A program made the translations under genes and the position numbers. 64,000 nt of DNA, from positions 244,282 to 308,281 of the forward strand of contig JADANN010000066.1 in assembly GCA_018806985.1 (NCBI GenBank). The letters are read 5' to 3'. This stretch comes from Angiostrongylus vasorum (Eukaryota > Nematoda > Chromadorea > Rhabditida > Metastrongylidae). This document shows, one piece after another, positions 22,230 to 33,012 of this stretch. The notes beneath the pieces are model-generated. The model searched no databases and was not told the origin of the DNA. It saw only the letters and a program-made list of their open reading frames with translations. The number at the start of each line of letters is the position of its first letter. The first letter of the stretch is position 1.

Positions 22230-25200
22230 TGTATTAATATATGTATATACATATGTGTGTAAATTACAGATATGATTTCTAATTCATGTTGGATTCACAT
22301 AGGTACTGTTAAACAGTTTGAACTACGGGGAATTTCATTATTTGAGGAGAGCACTACCAACCTCATTTCCCATTTTCCTTGTTTTTAATTCTCTGTTAAC
22401 GTAGGAGAATCCGGGCGTTGGGCGTTGTATTAGCGTCATAGTTTTAGCATTTCGTGTTTCATCAAATGCCTAACTATTGAGTTCAGGTCTGGTGACTCGA
22501 CGGCTCGAATTTGGAACTTGGTTGGCTCTGAAAATCCAGCAACACCGTCCAGGGAATTTGAGGCACGGACCAAAGTACTTAAGCACTGCACATCTGGCGA
22601 GTCGGAAAAGGCGCAGCAACCCTCGAATAAGGCATGTAGCTTGATTACCATTATTAGTTATGTACATTATTCTAGCCAATGAACTTTTTGTCGTGTTTGC
22701 TGTGTCTGCACAGGTAGCAGAACAGTGGTTAATGATGCAGCCGATCGGGAAACAAAGGCGCTACTTCGTTCCCCTTTCCCAATTCTCTCTCCAATCCACG
22801 GGGGGACGTTTTAGCCCGGCTAAACTTCAAAATTGCAAATAGAGTTGAGCCGACCAGCGTTCTGCGATTTTCATAAAGATGACGAAATCCTCATGCAGCA
22901 GCCGGAACAAGACGCGAAATGGTTGAAGACCATTATGGACGATGGAAAACGAATCGAATGTAAGAAGTGTCAAGGTCCGAACAGTGTTGATGACTGGTCA
23001 TGTAGAATAAATAAGACCTTCTGAACTTCAGATTTTGTTTCGTTTCATTGTGTATTCTTTCATTGATAAGCTAACGCGAAGTTGATAAAGTGCCTTATTC
23101 GGCTGAAATTTGGACGTTTTCGTCTTCCTCGGAGCTGATGATCCGAGTCGATCCTCCATCGTTCTTCATCCTCTCTATCTCTTTGTGGCCTTTTCATCTT
23201 CGTATCGAGTCGAATCTTCTTCAGAGGAGCACGACTCGAATGAGGTCGCCTCACATGACCATGCTTTTTTATACAGGACGGTTATTCATAGAGCAATCTA
23301 CTGAAGAAGATTCGACTCGATATTACGTCGAAGACACCACATGGAGAGGAACAACGACTGTGGAGTATCGACACGGAACATGGGCTCTGAAGAAGACGAA
23401 TACTTGAAACGATAGCCGAATAAACCCCTCTTTTTCAACCTTGTCTTGATAATTAGTAAAACAATACATATTTGTCAGTCATGCCGAGCTGATAGGAAAC
23501 TTGGCCTTTGAAATATTAATTCAGTGTTCTTGACTAATTTCGTGATTTAGGATGTAACCAGTCTTGATTGGGATTCTGCTGGTGACCTTCTTGCAACTGG
23601 CTGTTACGATGGGTTCGCGAGAATTTGGACGGCTGAAGGTACGTTTTTTTGGTGCAGTAATCAGCTTCGTGGAAATAACACCGTTGTCATGGTAATATTG
23701 ATCGGTATGTGGTTGTATACGTTCTAATACCTTCCTAAGTAAAGTTTAAACTATATGGCGAGAGTAAGGGACTCTTGATGTTGTAGTTTTATATTCACGA
23801 TATATGAAGATGCTGTATTCATAAACTAGCTGGTGAGAGTATCGTTGAGACCTTTTCGTTCTTGTATGTTCATACAATTAATGACGCTTGCAAATATTTT
23901 TACAACGGCGCGTGTGGCGCAGTGGTGGAAGACGCTGCAACACACTGGTGGAATGGATCCCCTCACCCATAGCCTACCAAGCCTTCCTTCCATCCGAGCT
24001 CGATACATCGTCAGCCCACCGCGAGTCATTGTAAAGGCCAGATATGCATTCAATCACCTCCAAACGTTGCTTAGTGAAGTCGAATGCATGGCGCATCCCT
24101 ACAGGAATTGATCAATGCCGAGAGCTTTATGCTTTTTTTATACAAATATTTTGTTTAGTGGCCAAGTGAAACAATGTTGGGATGACTTGCAATGTAGGAA
24201 TTATCTCATTGTGATCAGTTCTATCCACAAATTGAGTAACCGAAAAGTTCTTAACTCTGTTCGTTACCTGACTGCTGGGAAAAGTACTATTACAGGACGA
24301 CTCCGCTGTACACTCGGAGCCCACAAAGGTCCAATTTTTGCACTTAAGTGGAATTCAAAGGGTGATTACATTCTTTCTGCTGGTGTGGACAAGTCGACCA
24401 TAGTATGGGACGCTGTGAAAGGTCAGTTTTCTACCTTAGAATTTGTTATTTTTTTGTAGACATAGTTGAAGAAGAAATAATAGGTAGTGTTATGCTATAA
24501 CTTTGAAACTGTGAGTTGCTCGAACACAACTTTACTAATCAATGTAAGAGCCGTTATAATCTAAACTTTTTTTGTTATCAAAGTGGAAGTGCTCTTATTC
24601 CGGTCGCCTAAAATTCTGGAGCTGTGGAAAACAGCGGTCTCTTCGAAGGCATTTTCAGTAATAGTTTATTTTCTCAGCAACTAGTTGTCGAGGTACGTAG
24701 AAAACTGGCAGTTCATTGGCGAGAGATCCCGTGAATATACTGAATGATGAGGCAGTTTTTGGTGTATACGTTTAACTTCTAACTCGTTTCATCGACTAAT
24801 GCTTCTTTGTTATGATCGTTTTGTATAGGTTAAGATGTTGTAGTACGATTCCATTTCCTTTTCCTGGTTGTCGGACTGCGATGTTCAACGAGGGATTCAT
24901 CGCCTGGCAGGGTCTCCCAAGCTGAGAAGGAGTCCGGCGTTTCCATCAGCAAGCCTAGTTAAGAGTAAACCAATACCAGGATCCATCACCGTCTTGGTAT
25001 CAAAATTGCATGGTGGCAAATCTTCCTCTGATCAACAAGAGCTGCGGTTGCCTGTGGTGGTGAAGACCTGGGGCAGACTTTGGCCAGGCTGACTCCGGGA
25101 CTCCAGGGAACCACAATGGCTCAACCAGCAAGTCTCCGAAAAAATGGAGATTTTGCTGTTCGCACAACCATTATGGACAGGCCATTCAAGTATCAAGTAT

Positions 25201-28200
25201 CAAGTAAGTACGATTCCCTCTATCAAAAAGCTGTCAATTTGCGTCCAAGGAGTAATTAAGAGCTTCAGTCGTGCGTCGTTAAGCTGAGCATCGTCAGTTG
25301 CCGTGTGGTAACCACTTTTCTTTCCACTTCATAGTACGATCCAGAAACGAGTCGTTTTTTTTCTGTTCAAATGAAGAGCAGAGCGGCTTTCGTTACGACG
25401 ATCACGCTGTCATTCGTTCATTTCATGCCTCACCCACTTTCATTCTCTTCCAGTGTCTTCCAAGCAAAGAGCATTTGAAATATAGAAACTGATTTCTTCC
25501 GCAATCCTTCACTTTGTTTTTAAAGGGTCAGCTTCAATCATCGGCTTCAAATTGTCGGTAGTCATCGACTGCATGTCAGTCTCCACTACCATCAACTTGG
25601 TTAACCCTCATATCTCCTTATAATGGATTTGAAATCATTGCGCTAAATCCTACGAATTTGTTTATTGATGACAGTTCCATTCCAGATAGCCTACTTTCGT
25701 TTTGGAATTAAAGTTGAAAGAAAGTATAAAGCTGTTCAAGAAGTAGTACACAACAAATAGTTGAGAAGGAAATGTTGATTTAGCTGGTATACAGAGGCAC
25801 TGTGAGCAACAAAGTTTTGACATGATATCTATTCACATAATTCATTATAACAAAAGTAGCCATATTTTTGCGTAATCCTGGTCGTGGATTAGGTGAATAA
25901 CTTATAGGGCAACAAGTACAACAGTTCCATTTCCATTCGGCTTCAGCGCTCGATGTTGATTGGATCACCAATGACACATTTGCATCTTGTTCTACAGATA
26001 AGTCTATCCATGTTAGTCGCCTTGGATGTGATAAGCCTATACGGACATATCTCGGTCATCGAAATGAGGTGAACGCGATAAAGTATGATCAACACTCGAA
26101 TAGACTTGCCTCATGCTCTGACGACATGTCTTTAAAAGTATGTGAAAATGTAACTTGTTGTTCTAAAATTCCCAAAAAAAATTTGAAATTGATGTGATGC
26201 CTTTTTAGATACAGCTTGAGGGTGGGCTCCTTTTGAAGTGTACGATCACGTGCTTTGTGATAGAAATTGGTAACTTCACCTAACATTATCTTTTATCACC
26301 GGAATTTTGTTAGATTTCCCTTATATAATGAATATGAAGTAATGAATGAAGTCGGTTTTGTTCTTACATCACACTAATCAAGTAAGTCTTTCAACGGGAA
26401 AGATTTTTATATCTTGAAGATCTAATCAGTTATGCCTTCCGAAATATTGATCTAGTGGTTCAACATTCATTTTACTTGGAGTAACTCTTAAACTCTAAAC
26501 GATGTCAGTTTTTGATAAGTATTATTTTCGTTGTACATTCATATGGGTGTCGTGTACTGTAATTGAGTGAAGCAAGACAGCAGCGCCATGCGCACGTGCC
26601 TGCATCGGTTCGAAAACCCAGGTCAGCTGCGGCATGATATATATTCAGTAGAATGAAAAAATGCCCATTACATCTGTTTCGATTTATCAACTAGAATGTT
26701 CTTAGTAAATGTGGTTCATGTGGGTTTACACTAGATGCAGCATTTGTCATATATCGAATGAGTCAATTTTTGCGAAAGTATTGGAACTTCACATCGATGC
26801 TTCCAAACTACACTTTCAGGACTTCTGTTAGTAGTTATGAAATTTCTGTTTTGGAGTGTGGTGATCGTAATATCTTGAATTTTTTGGAATATCTTGTTTT
26901 CCTATCTTCTGAGAGACTAAGGATTCGATTTCTGACGTACCTTTTTTCGGTTAAAAGTTCCTCAGAAATACGCGCTAGGTGAATGCCTATGATGAAAACC
27001 GGTTCCGTTGAGTTACCTGTCTCTCGTTTCATAAAACTAGAGTTTTTTCATTATATCGAATTTCTTTGACTGGATAATTTTTATACTCCATCGTGTGCAA
27101 ATTTTAACGTAAAAAGTTTACGAACAGCTATATCACAGTCTTTTGAATTAGCCCTTCAACTACCCTACCATATGAACCTTATGTTTTTCTCAATTAAAAA
27201 AGTTCTTTCCAGATATGGTCACTACAAGAGGATCAACCCGTTTATGATTGGAAAGCTCATGAAAAAGAAATTTACACGATCCGTTGGAGTCCACTTGGAC
27301 ATATGCTGGCTAGGTGAGCGTTCTGTATAGGCAATGTTGCAGTATTATAGTACTCATAGTTATTCAGTATAGTTTACACATGGTGACTGGCTATGATGAA
27401 AACTGGTTTTTGTTAAGTGTAGGGAACGAATCAAATGTCAGAAGTGCTGGGATCCGTGCAGTAGATGTGAAAAACGGGTCGTTTAAGAAAAAGTTTACAT
27501 ATAAACTACTTTTCGAACTAAAATGTTACTAGTCCATTATTCCTTCCAACGGCCTACCGCCTCATCTTGACTGGGAAGTGTTCCTGGATGTCGGACTGCG
27601 ATGTACAGCGGGGGATTCGTCCCTCCGCGGGGTCTCCCAAGCTGAGAATGTGTCCGGCGTTTCCATCGGGAACCCTAGCTAAGAGTAAACTAATATCAGG
27701 GATCCACCACCGTCCTGGTATCAAAGTCGCATGGTGGCAAATCTACCTCTGATCCAGAAGGGCTGCGACTACCTGTGGTGTTGAAAACCTGGGGCAGATT
27801 TTGGCCATGCTGACCTCGGGTTTCCAGAGAACCACAATAGCTTAACCAGCAAATCTCCGAAAAATGGAGATTGTGCTGGGGCCCGCATAACCCCTGAGGA
27901 CGGGCCGTTCAAATATCAGGTATCAAGTATCAAGTCCACTGTTTTCAGTGCGTCTTTTGACCATACAGTTCGCCTTTGGGATGTGCGTCGAGGTGAGCTC
28001 GTCCGTACTCTTTCCCGTCACAATGACCCCGTATATTCGGTGTCTTTCTCACCTGATGGGCGTTATGTAGCGTCTGGATGTTTCGACCGATCCGTATTTA
28101 TATGGGATATACAGGTATGAATAAAAAACCGTCTAAGGCGTGGTAGATAAAATACAGCAGCTATAATTTGTCTTTTTAGTTTTAGAAGGTCTCCAGCCAT

Positions 28201-31200
28201 TGTCTTAATAGTTTAGTTGCCGTGAATGAATTACTATTTTAGACTGGAAAATTGCTACAAAGCTACGTTGGTGAGAAACGTAAAGGCGGCATCTTCGAAG
28301 TAAGTTGGAACTGTCGCGGGGAGAAGGTTGCTGCAAGCGCCAGTGATGGGACGGTATGTGTAATTCTTGTGGCAGTTTTAATCCAAAACATCTGATAATA
28401 TAGTAATTGGTAAAAGTTGCACAAGAAATTGCGCTTGGCTATTATGGTCATCTGCTTGTATTCAAATATCTCAAAGCGTGCCTTACTACCAACACATGCG
28501 CAACCGCGTGAAACTGTCGTGTCACACTTCTTCCGTTGTTCATAGAGGCTTTTTTTTACCGCGCTGGAGAGGGTGTCAAACGTAGATCCAATATTAAGAG
28601 TTGTTCATGAAAAGCTGTTCTCTACATTTAACATTTTACAAAAAAGCCTGTTTGGACGACATCATTTTGCAGCGAGAAGCTATTGCTATTGAAGTGTGTG
28701 TGTGTGTGTGCACCATTACAGCATGGCTAGTGAAGAGACGTAAAAGTGCCTCAGATTGAATAATAGGATTCGACAATTAGGGGGAACTTTTCTCTGGGAT
28801 AAAAGGATAAAGGATAAAGCTTTCAGCGTTGATCAATCCCTGAGAGGTGCGCCATGCATTCGACTTTATTAATCATCGTTTGGAGATGATTGAATGCATA
28901 TCTGGCCTTTACAATGACTCGCGGTGCCCCGCCAATGTATCGAGCCAGTGCTGTTATCCTCCGGGACACGTCTGCTACCAATTTGCCGACCCCGGAGGGA
29001 TGGATGGCATGGTGGGCCATGGGCGCAGGGATCGATTCCACGTGTGTGTTGCAGGGTCCTCCGACCACTGTGCCACGCGCGTTCTAGGATAGAATATCTA
29101 GGATACAATTATAACGAAATCATCGAGGAAGGTTCTTCAGAGCGACTCGATGCATTCATCAGTGTGGTTCAATCAGTTTATCTTTCGAAACAGTCACCCA
29201 ACCATCTTTTTGTCGCACATTTATTTTAGAACATACAATTTCCAGCTTACGATATATTTATACATATGCGCGTGAAATAAATAAATCTGTGTATATTTAA
29301 GTGTGGATACATATTCTACATCGGATAACCTAAGAGAGATAACTCATGTCGAGAACAATAATAACAATAGCATCTTGCAGTTCTTGCCTCCATTCAAAAT
29401 CGAAAGAGATCGCTTAGCGATCGTTCTTAGGTACCCGAAAGCACTTACAGTTTTGAATTAAAACTTATACTTCTTGGCTACAGTAAATAATCTTCACATA
29501 GAAGATTGTGTCGGTTGTATACACATAGTATTACGTCTACTGAAACATTCTAAGTAATCGTGTTCTCTACAACGGTTACATTTAGTGCTAACTTTCCCGC
29601 ACGTTCAGCAGCGTACTTGCAATCATGGATCTTTATAACAGACTTTCAACAACCCACGTATCTTGTCCATTTCTTCCAACCTCTGGTACCGCTTTCTATA
29701 ACAAAATGAGCAGCCGATGATGTGGAAGTCTCCGGCGTCCATCATAACACATGTAGACGTCCATTTTGGAAATTTCCAAGTGAAAAGTTTGTTGTACGCA
29801 CTTATCATATATCCTCCATGCGTTCACCAGGCGTGACTGAGTGATCAAGTGTAGGAAGAGCTTTATGTACCCAAAGTTTGGGTGAAAAAATGATGTGTCT
29901 AAACTATGAAGAGACAGCAGTATACGTACCACTTGCTAGTCCTTCCAACAAATGGGCAGTTTGCCACCATTTGATCAGCTGTTTCCACGAGAAGTTTGCT
30001 GTGGCTCTAGCTTTTAATCAGCTCCAGGTTTGGTGAGTTGGACGAAGAGACAAGTCGTTAACTGTGGATGACATAATAATGTCCTTCTTTTTGTCGTTCC
30101 ATTCCATCACCATTACCCCGCTCTGATTCTGTTACGCTAAAAGATGTCCACTACTTAGCTTCGTTTACAACCAGCTTCAAATTTCGGTCATAAAAAAATC
30201 GTAAAAAACTCTCGGTTCGGTGCACCGATCCTCCATGTCCCCACTTTCTTCATTGTCATTCGATGAGAAGTCGGTGGAGCCGAAAGTGGAAGTCGTCGTC
30301 GGTGGGCACAGCTCGAAGCCACAATATTCAATTCTTGACTTGCAGAATTATTTCAAAACGACAAATAACAGAATAGAATGAAATAGGGAAGTAGGTAGTA
30401 TCAAGATAGAGGTGAGTAAGAAAGAGCGAAAGAAAACAAAAAGAATAAAGTAGTGAAGGAAGAATAGGATTACGATGACTTTACAGAGGAGAGCCTTATA
30501 TACCCTCCTGGTCATTTAGAATGTTCATGATGATTGATAGAACAATGCGGTGTCATTTTCGTGGTAAAAAAACACCAGTTCATTGATGTTGCCAATTTTT
30601 CTATGTGTTGGATCTTTACTTTAAATTCATACATAATTGAAGCCAGTTATTCCCTTTACCTCCACCCTCTAGGTACAATTTTTCTTGTATGACACGAAAG
30701 CAGTTGGATTTTTACGAATGTTTCAATCTTAGATGAACTTAAAATAGAAACAACACTAGAGAATACCCAAAATTTTTATATTTAGTGCTAGACCAAAGCC
30801 TCTTTTACAGGTTTATCAACTTATAAGCTTCGTAAGTCCTCTAATTAGCGAAAATTGTCAGGGTTTATTATAAAGAGTTATGGTTTGTTTAGGGGAGACA
30901 TAGTTGAATGACAAGCCAGAATTTTGCTGGTTTTTATTTCCAGTTGCTGCCTAAGGGGGTATGAGACGGTTGCTTGCAAGGAATAACGTTCATTATAAGT
31001 TGCAAAGTCCTTCCATTTTCTAGCAGTAATGTGTTCGGCAGATGAAATGTAGTGAAATATGGCACTTAGTAGCAATTCATACTTTTAGATGGTAATGTAA
31101 AGCCACTTCTATAACTTTATGATGTTTTCAATCCAGCAGACCCTTTAGCTGTCGAAAAATTTATCGTCGGAAAAAAACCCAGCATCTGGCGTGTTCAAAC

Positions 31201-31658
31201 CGCAGACGAATTCACGGCTTTTTTAGCCTCCGTTAAATCAACGGTAGCTATGTATGTGTTAAACTCGCACCTACAATTTGATGTATTTACAAAAAATCTA
31301 AAGAAAAGCGGATGTTTACAGGATTCTTTTTTTTTTCGCTTGAAAACAGTACTGAGTGCCCAACTCTGCTTTATTTAATGGTCACCTTTTTTTTTGGAAT
31401 ATTCAAATAAAAAAAACGAGTTGGTTCTAAAATTTAGCCGATTATTAAATACACGCATGTATTCGCTTTATTTCGCCATGATATTCTCTGAAATGTCAAT
31501 GTTGTAAGTTCTTAGGGACGTGTTTATGCAATGTGTTAGAGCTTGTGGTTCGAAATTCGAGTGGCCCAGAACTTATTTTTTGATTGACCGCAGAGTAATG
31601 ATGACTATTTCAGGTAATTCTTCTTGATGTACGACATATCAAAAATCGCCTTTCATAG
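18567..31658 (+). CDS. tbl1: TBL1/Ebi homologue: LisH and WD40 corepressor subunit, 13 exons
   Basis: Exons: 18567-18624, 19089-19295, 20981-21060, 21441-21523, 21663-21827, 22487-22631, 23551-23638, 24296-24421, 25908-26137, 27213-27313, 27949-28114, 28243-28353, 31614-31658. They join in phase to about 534 codons; human TBL1XR1 has 514. Residues 1-36 form a LisH motif ([25 protein letters not shown]); VMTEPP follows the F-box-like N-terminal domain; a QQAAQQ linker leads to WD40 repeats from about residue 170 ([53 protein letters not shown]). The family is a core part of NCoR/SMRT-HDAC3 complexes in the nucleus. All introns are GT-AG except intron 6, which begins GC. The last exon (VILLDVR) was chosen by similarity to the vertebrate VCVLDLR end. 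No stop or frameshift seen. Confidence 0.93.
19501..19524. repeat. (CAA)n microsatellite
   Basis: Eight consecutive CAA units in TBL1 intron 2. Confidence 0.95.
19690..19900. repeat. Penelope-derived ends forming a long perfect hairpin
   Basis: 19812-19841 and 19854-19883 are exact reverse complements over 30 bases with a 12-base loop. Each arm is the CTCGTGTTTGCTCAAC block that ends the Penelope-like element at 59265-59285. The left flank (complement of GATCAATGCCGAGGTTAATAG, and CCCACGTC) matches 59295-59340. So two Penelope termini meet tail to tail inside TBL1 intron 2. An about 60-base block at 19690-19750 recurs at 20770-20835. Confidence 0.8.
20030..20300 (+). mobile_element. RTE reverse-transcriptase fragment in TBL1 intron 2
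   Basis: Translation gives [14 protein letters not shown], then [26 protein letters not shown] and a broken GFEKDSER. This is the block PTQWKTSKTVL, NYRPICLLSVVYKLF, TRVILKRI, GFRKGFST of the 33 kb copy. Stops (TGATAG near 20230) show it is dead. Confidence 0.8.
20365..20642 (+). repeat. tRNA-derived SINE, family B, copy 6
   Basis: The head is CGGTGTAGCGGTCGGAGG and the B-box region TGGAATCGATTCCC is at 20409-20422. The body follows, then TAGAGATTGATCAACCCGGAGAGC and a short TTTATC tail. It lies in TBL1 intron 2, directly downstream of the RTE fragment. Confidence 0.78.
21262..21310. repeat. (CT)n microsatellite
   Basis: A nearly pure CT dinucleotide run in TBL1 intron 3. Confidence 0.95.
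22196..22224. repeat. (TA)n microsatellite
   Basis: About 14 TA units in TBL1 intron 5, flanked by GTACAT and ATGTAC, so the tract sits in a short palindrome. Confidence 0.95.
23090..23430. repeat. Foldback element with hammerhead-like ends in TBL1 intron 6
   Basis: The two ends are inverted copies: CCTTATTCGGCT...CGTCTTCCTCGGAGC at 23092-23135 against GCTCTGAAGAAGACGAATAC...AGCCGAATAAAC at 23385-23427. A second, inner inverted pair uses TCGAGTCGAATCTTCTTCAG (about 23197-23222) and CTGAAGAAGATTCGACTCGA (about 23300-23319). The right end holds GGCT, CTGAAGA, GAAAC and AGCC, a hammerhead-like order. No coding capacity. Confidence 0.6.
23905..24142 (+). repeat. tRNA-derived SINE, family B, copy 7
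   Basis: The head GCGCGTGTGGCGCAGTGGTGG at 23908-23928 holds a perfect TGGCGCAGTGG A box. The middle is shortened: the CTGTCTGGGAGGATAGCAGCACTGG block is missing. It ends with GGAATTGATCAATGCCGAGAGCTTTAT. It lies in TBL1 intron 7. Confidence 0.82.
24855..25207 (+). repeat. A-repeat, copy 4
   Basis: A plus-strand copy in TBL1 intron 8: TTGTCGGACTGCGATG at the 5' side, GGTCTCCCAAGCTGAGAAGGAG, GCATGGTGGCAAATC, GTGGTGAAGACCTGGGGCAGAC, TCTCCGAAAAAATGGAGAT, then AAGTATCAAGTATCAAGTAAG as tail. The 5' end is truncated compared with copy 5. Confidence 0.86.
27542..27938 (+). repeat. A-repeat, copy 5, next to a TBL1 splice acceptor
   Basis: A full-length copy filling most of TBL1 intron 10. It starts around CCTCATCTTGACTGGGAAGTGTTCC and ends in TATCAGGTATCAAGTATCAAGT. 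The tail stops about ten bases before exon 11 (27949), so the branch point for that exon probably lies inside or at the edge of the repeat. Confidence 0.88.
28697..28710. repeat. (GT)n short microsatellite
   Basis: Seven GT units in TBL1 intron 12. Confidence 0.9.
28798..29088 (-). repeat. tRNA-derived SINE, family B, copy 8
   Basis: A full-length minus-strand copy in TBL1 intron 12. It has the tail complement AAAAGGATAAAGGATAAAGC at 28800-28819, all body blocks, the complement of the B box (GGGATCGATTCC at 29028-29039), and the head complement (CACTGTGCCACGCGCG) near 29067-29082. Confidence 0.88.
29600..30060 (-). other. Unrecognised open frames antisense in TBL1 intron 12
   Basis: On the minus strand two overlapping frames are open (29932-29696 and 29808-29623), and a third phase reads [20 protein letters not shown] then [12 protein letters not shown]. 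They look like one ancestral coding region broken by frameshifts, ending in [21 protein letters not shown] cannot name the family. It could be a decayed transposon or gene fragment. Confidence 0.3.
31120..31260 (+). other. Unrecognised candidate exon inside TBL1 intron 12
   Basis: An open frame without stops runs from about 31117 through 31400. Its first 45 codons look coding ([44 protein letters not shown]) and the rest looks intronic. A TTTTCAATCCAG acceptor lies at 31128-31139 and a GT follows TCAACG near 31241. Family unknown. It is not part of the TBL1 homology. Confidence 0.25.
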
Positions 31659-33012
31659 AGATTTTCTTTCATCCATGCTTGTTGTTCATGCAGAAAGATA
31701 AAAATTTGAAGGCAATCCTTCAAACGGAGCCTCTCTCAATAATTTGAAATGGGTTTTCACCTATTTCCGAACTTCGAAAATGTGGTGGATATCAAGTCTG
31801 AGAGACTATTTATAAGTTAGAATTATGCCGAAATCGTTATCACAAGCGAGTTTGAGTTATGGTAGCCAGTCGGCTCTTTACAACTATATTGTTTGGGTTT
31901 TCACGTATTTATATTTTATTTTCACATTTTTGTACGTTTTATACTTGTATTTTTTGTTTGTGATGTTGTTTAATCCTTTCTCTGTATGATTTTTGAGGCT
32001 AATAATTTTTTTCTGCGTCCTAGTTGGATTTCGTTTAATTCGACGTGAAGTCCGTTTTTTCCGGGTTGAATCATGTAAATCATATTCGTTTCTTGTAGGA
32101 TACATGGTTTTTCTTTTATTGCTGACTATGTGTATTGTTATGCTGATTGTTGTTCGTTCTGAAATGAGCGTAGCATGCGATGTAAGAGCACAAAAATTCT
32201 ATAGAGCTGTAGTCCATTTGTCAGATTTGTGAGCATATGTAATCTATGCATTGTGTCCTACCTATTACGTGACCGGTACCTTTCATAGGCGATTTTTTCC
32301 TTTCACCACTTTTGCGTTATTTTCGCCTACTGTATTGTTTACCAATTCGAAATGTTTTGGGTGCTCTAGTTTGATGTATTCAATTCGTTCTGCTTTTTAT
32401 ACATTACTAACGCATTATTTCTTCTTACTAATTATTTTCTTTTGAGAATAACTGATTTGATAGTTGTGAGTTGCTCTCTCCATTTCTTCATTTATAAGTC
32501 CTTGAATGTCATGCTTTCAATGGGTAATCTTATGCCTACAGCTTGTAAAATGTCAAGCTCCGAATTTCTATGTTCTGTAGTTAAAATTTTATCACAAACT
32601 TTAATAATCGTTTTGTGATAAAACTTCCATGCTGTCATAACCTTTCAGTTCCGATTCCTTAGATTGCTAAGATTAAATCCACGTAGCATTCAGTTCTGGT
32701 TATCAAAATGGGAGTTTTTAAATAAAGATGTCTTTGACTTTTGGGCCTCTAAATAGAGCAGTCTCAACAGTTTTGTTTTATTTCGTCCTCTTTTCTCCCC
32801 TAATAAATCTTCAACTAAGAATTCTTGTTTTAACGATATTCACCACATTCAACAGCCTGGATAGTTCGCCGTTGAATTTGTAACTGGATTTCAGTTCTGT
32901 TAAGAATTTCAAGTCCAGGTAATTTTTGTTAACTTTTCTCCTGGACATTTCTTGTGGCACTCGGTCATAGATCATTTCCTCTGACCACGAAAGAGCCCTC
33001 AATTTCGCAGCG
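31659..33012. other. Unassigned AT-rich interval after TBL1
   Basis: This should contain the TBL1 3' UTR at its start; I do not see a clear AATAAA close by. The rest is T-rich and non-coding. The last 70 bases may be the 5' region of the RTE copy that follows. Confidence 0.35.

Noticed and set aside
24868..25092. A 74-codon arginine/serine-rich open frame
   Set aside because: It is the translation of an A-repeat; other A copies break the same frame, so it is not under coding constraint.
26590..26640. tRNA-like GGTTCGAAAACCC in TBL1 intron 9
   Set aside because: No matching A box, no acceptor stem and no cloverleaf; the B-box similarity alone is weak.
28354..28395. Read-through end of TBL1 (VCV then a hydrophobic tail)
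   Set aside because: GTATGT is a good donor and the exon at 31614 gives a better C-terminal match; kept only as an alternative.
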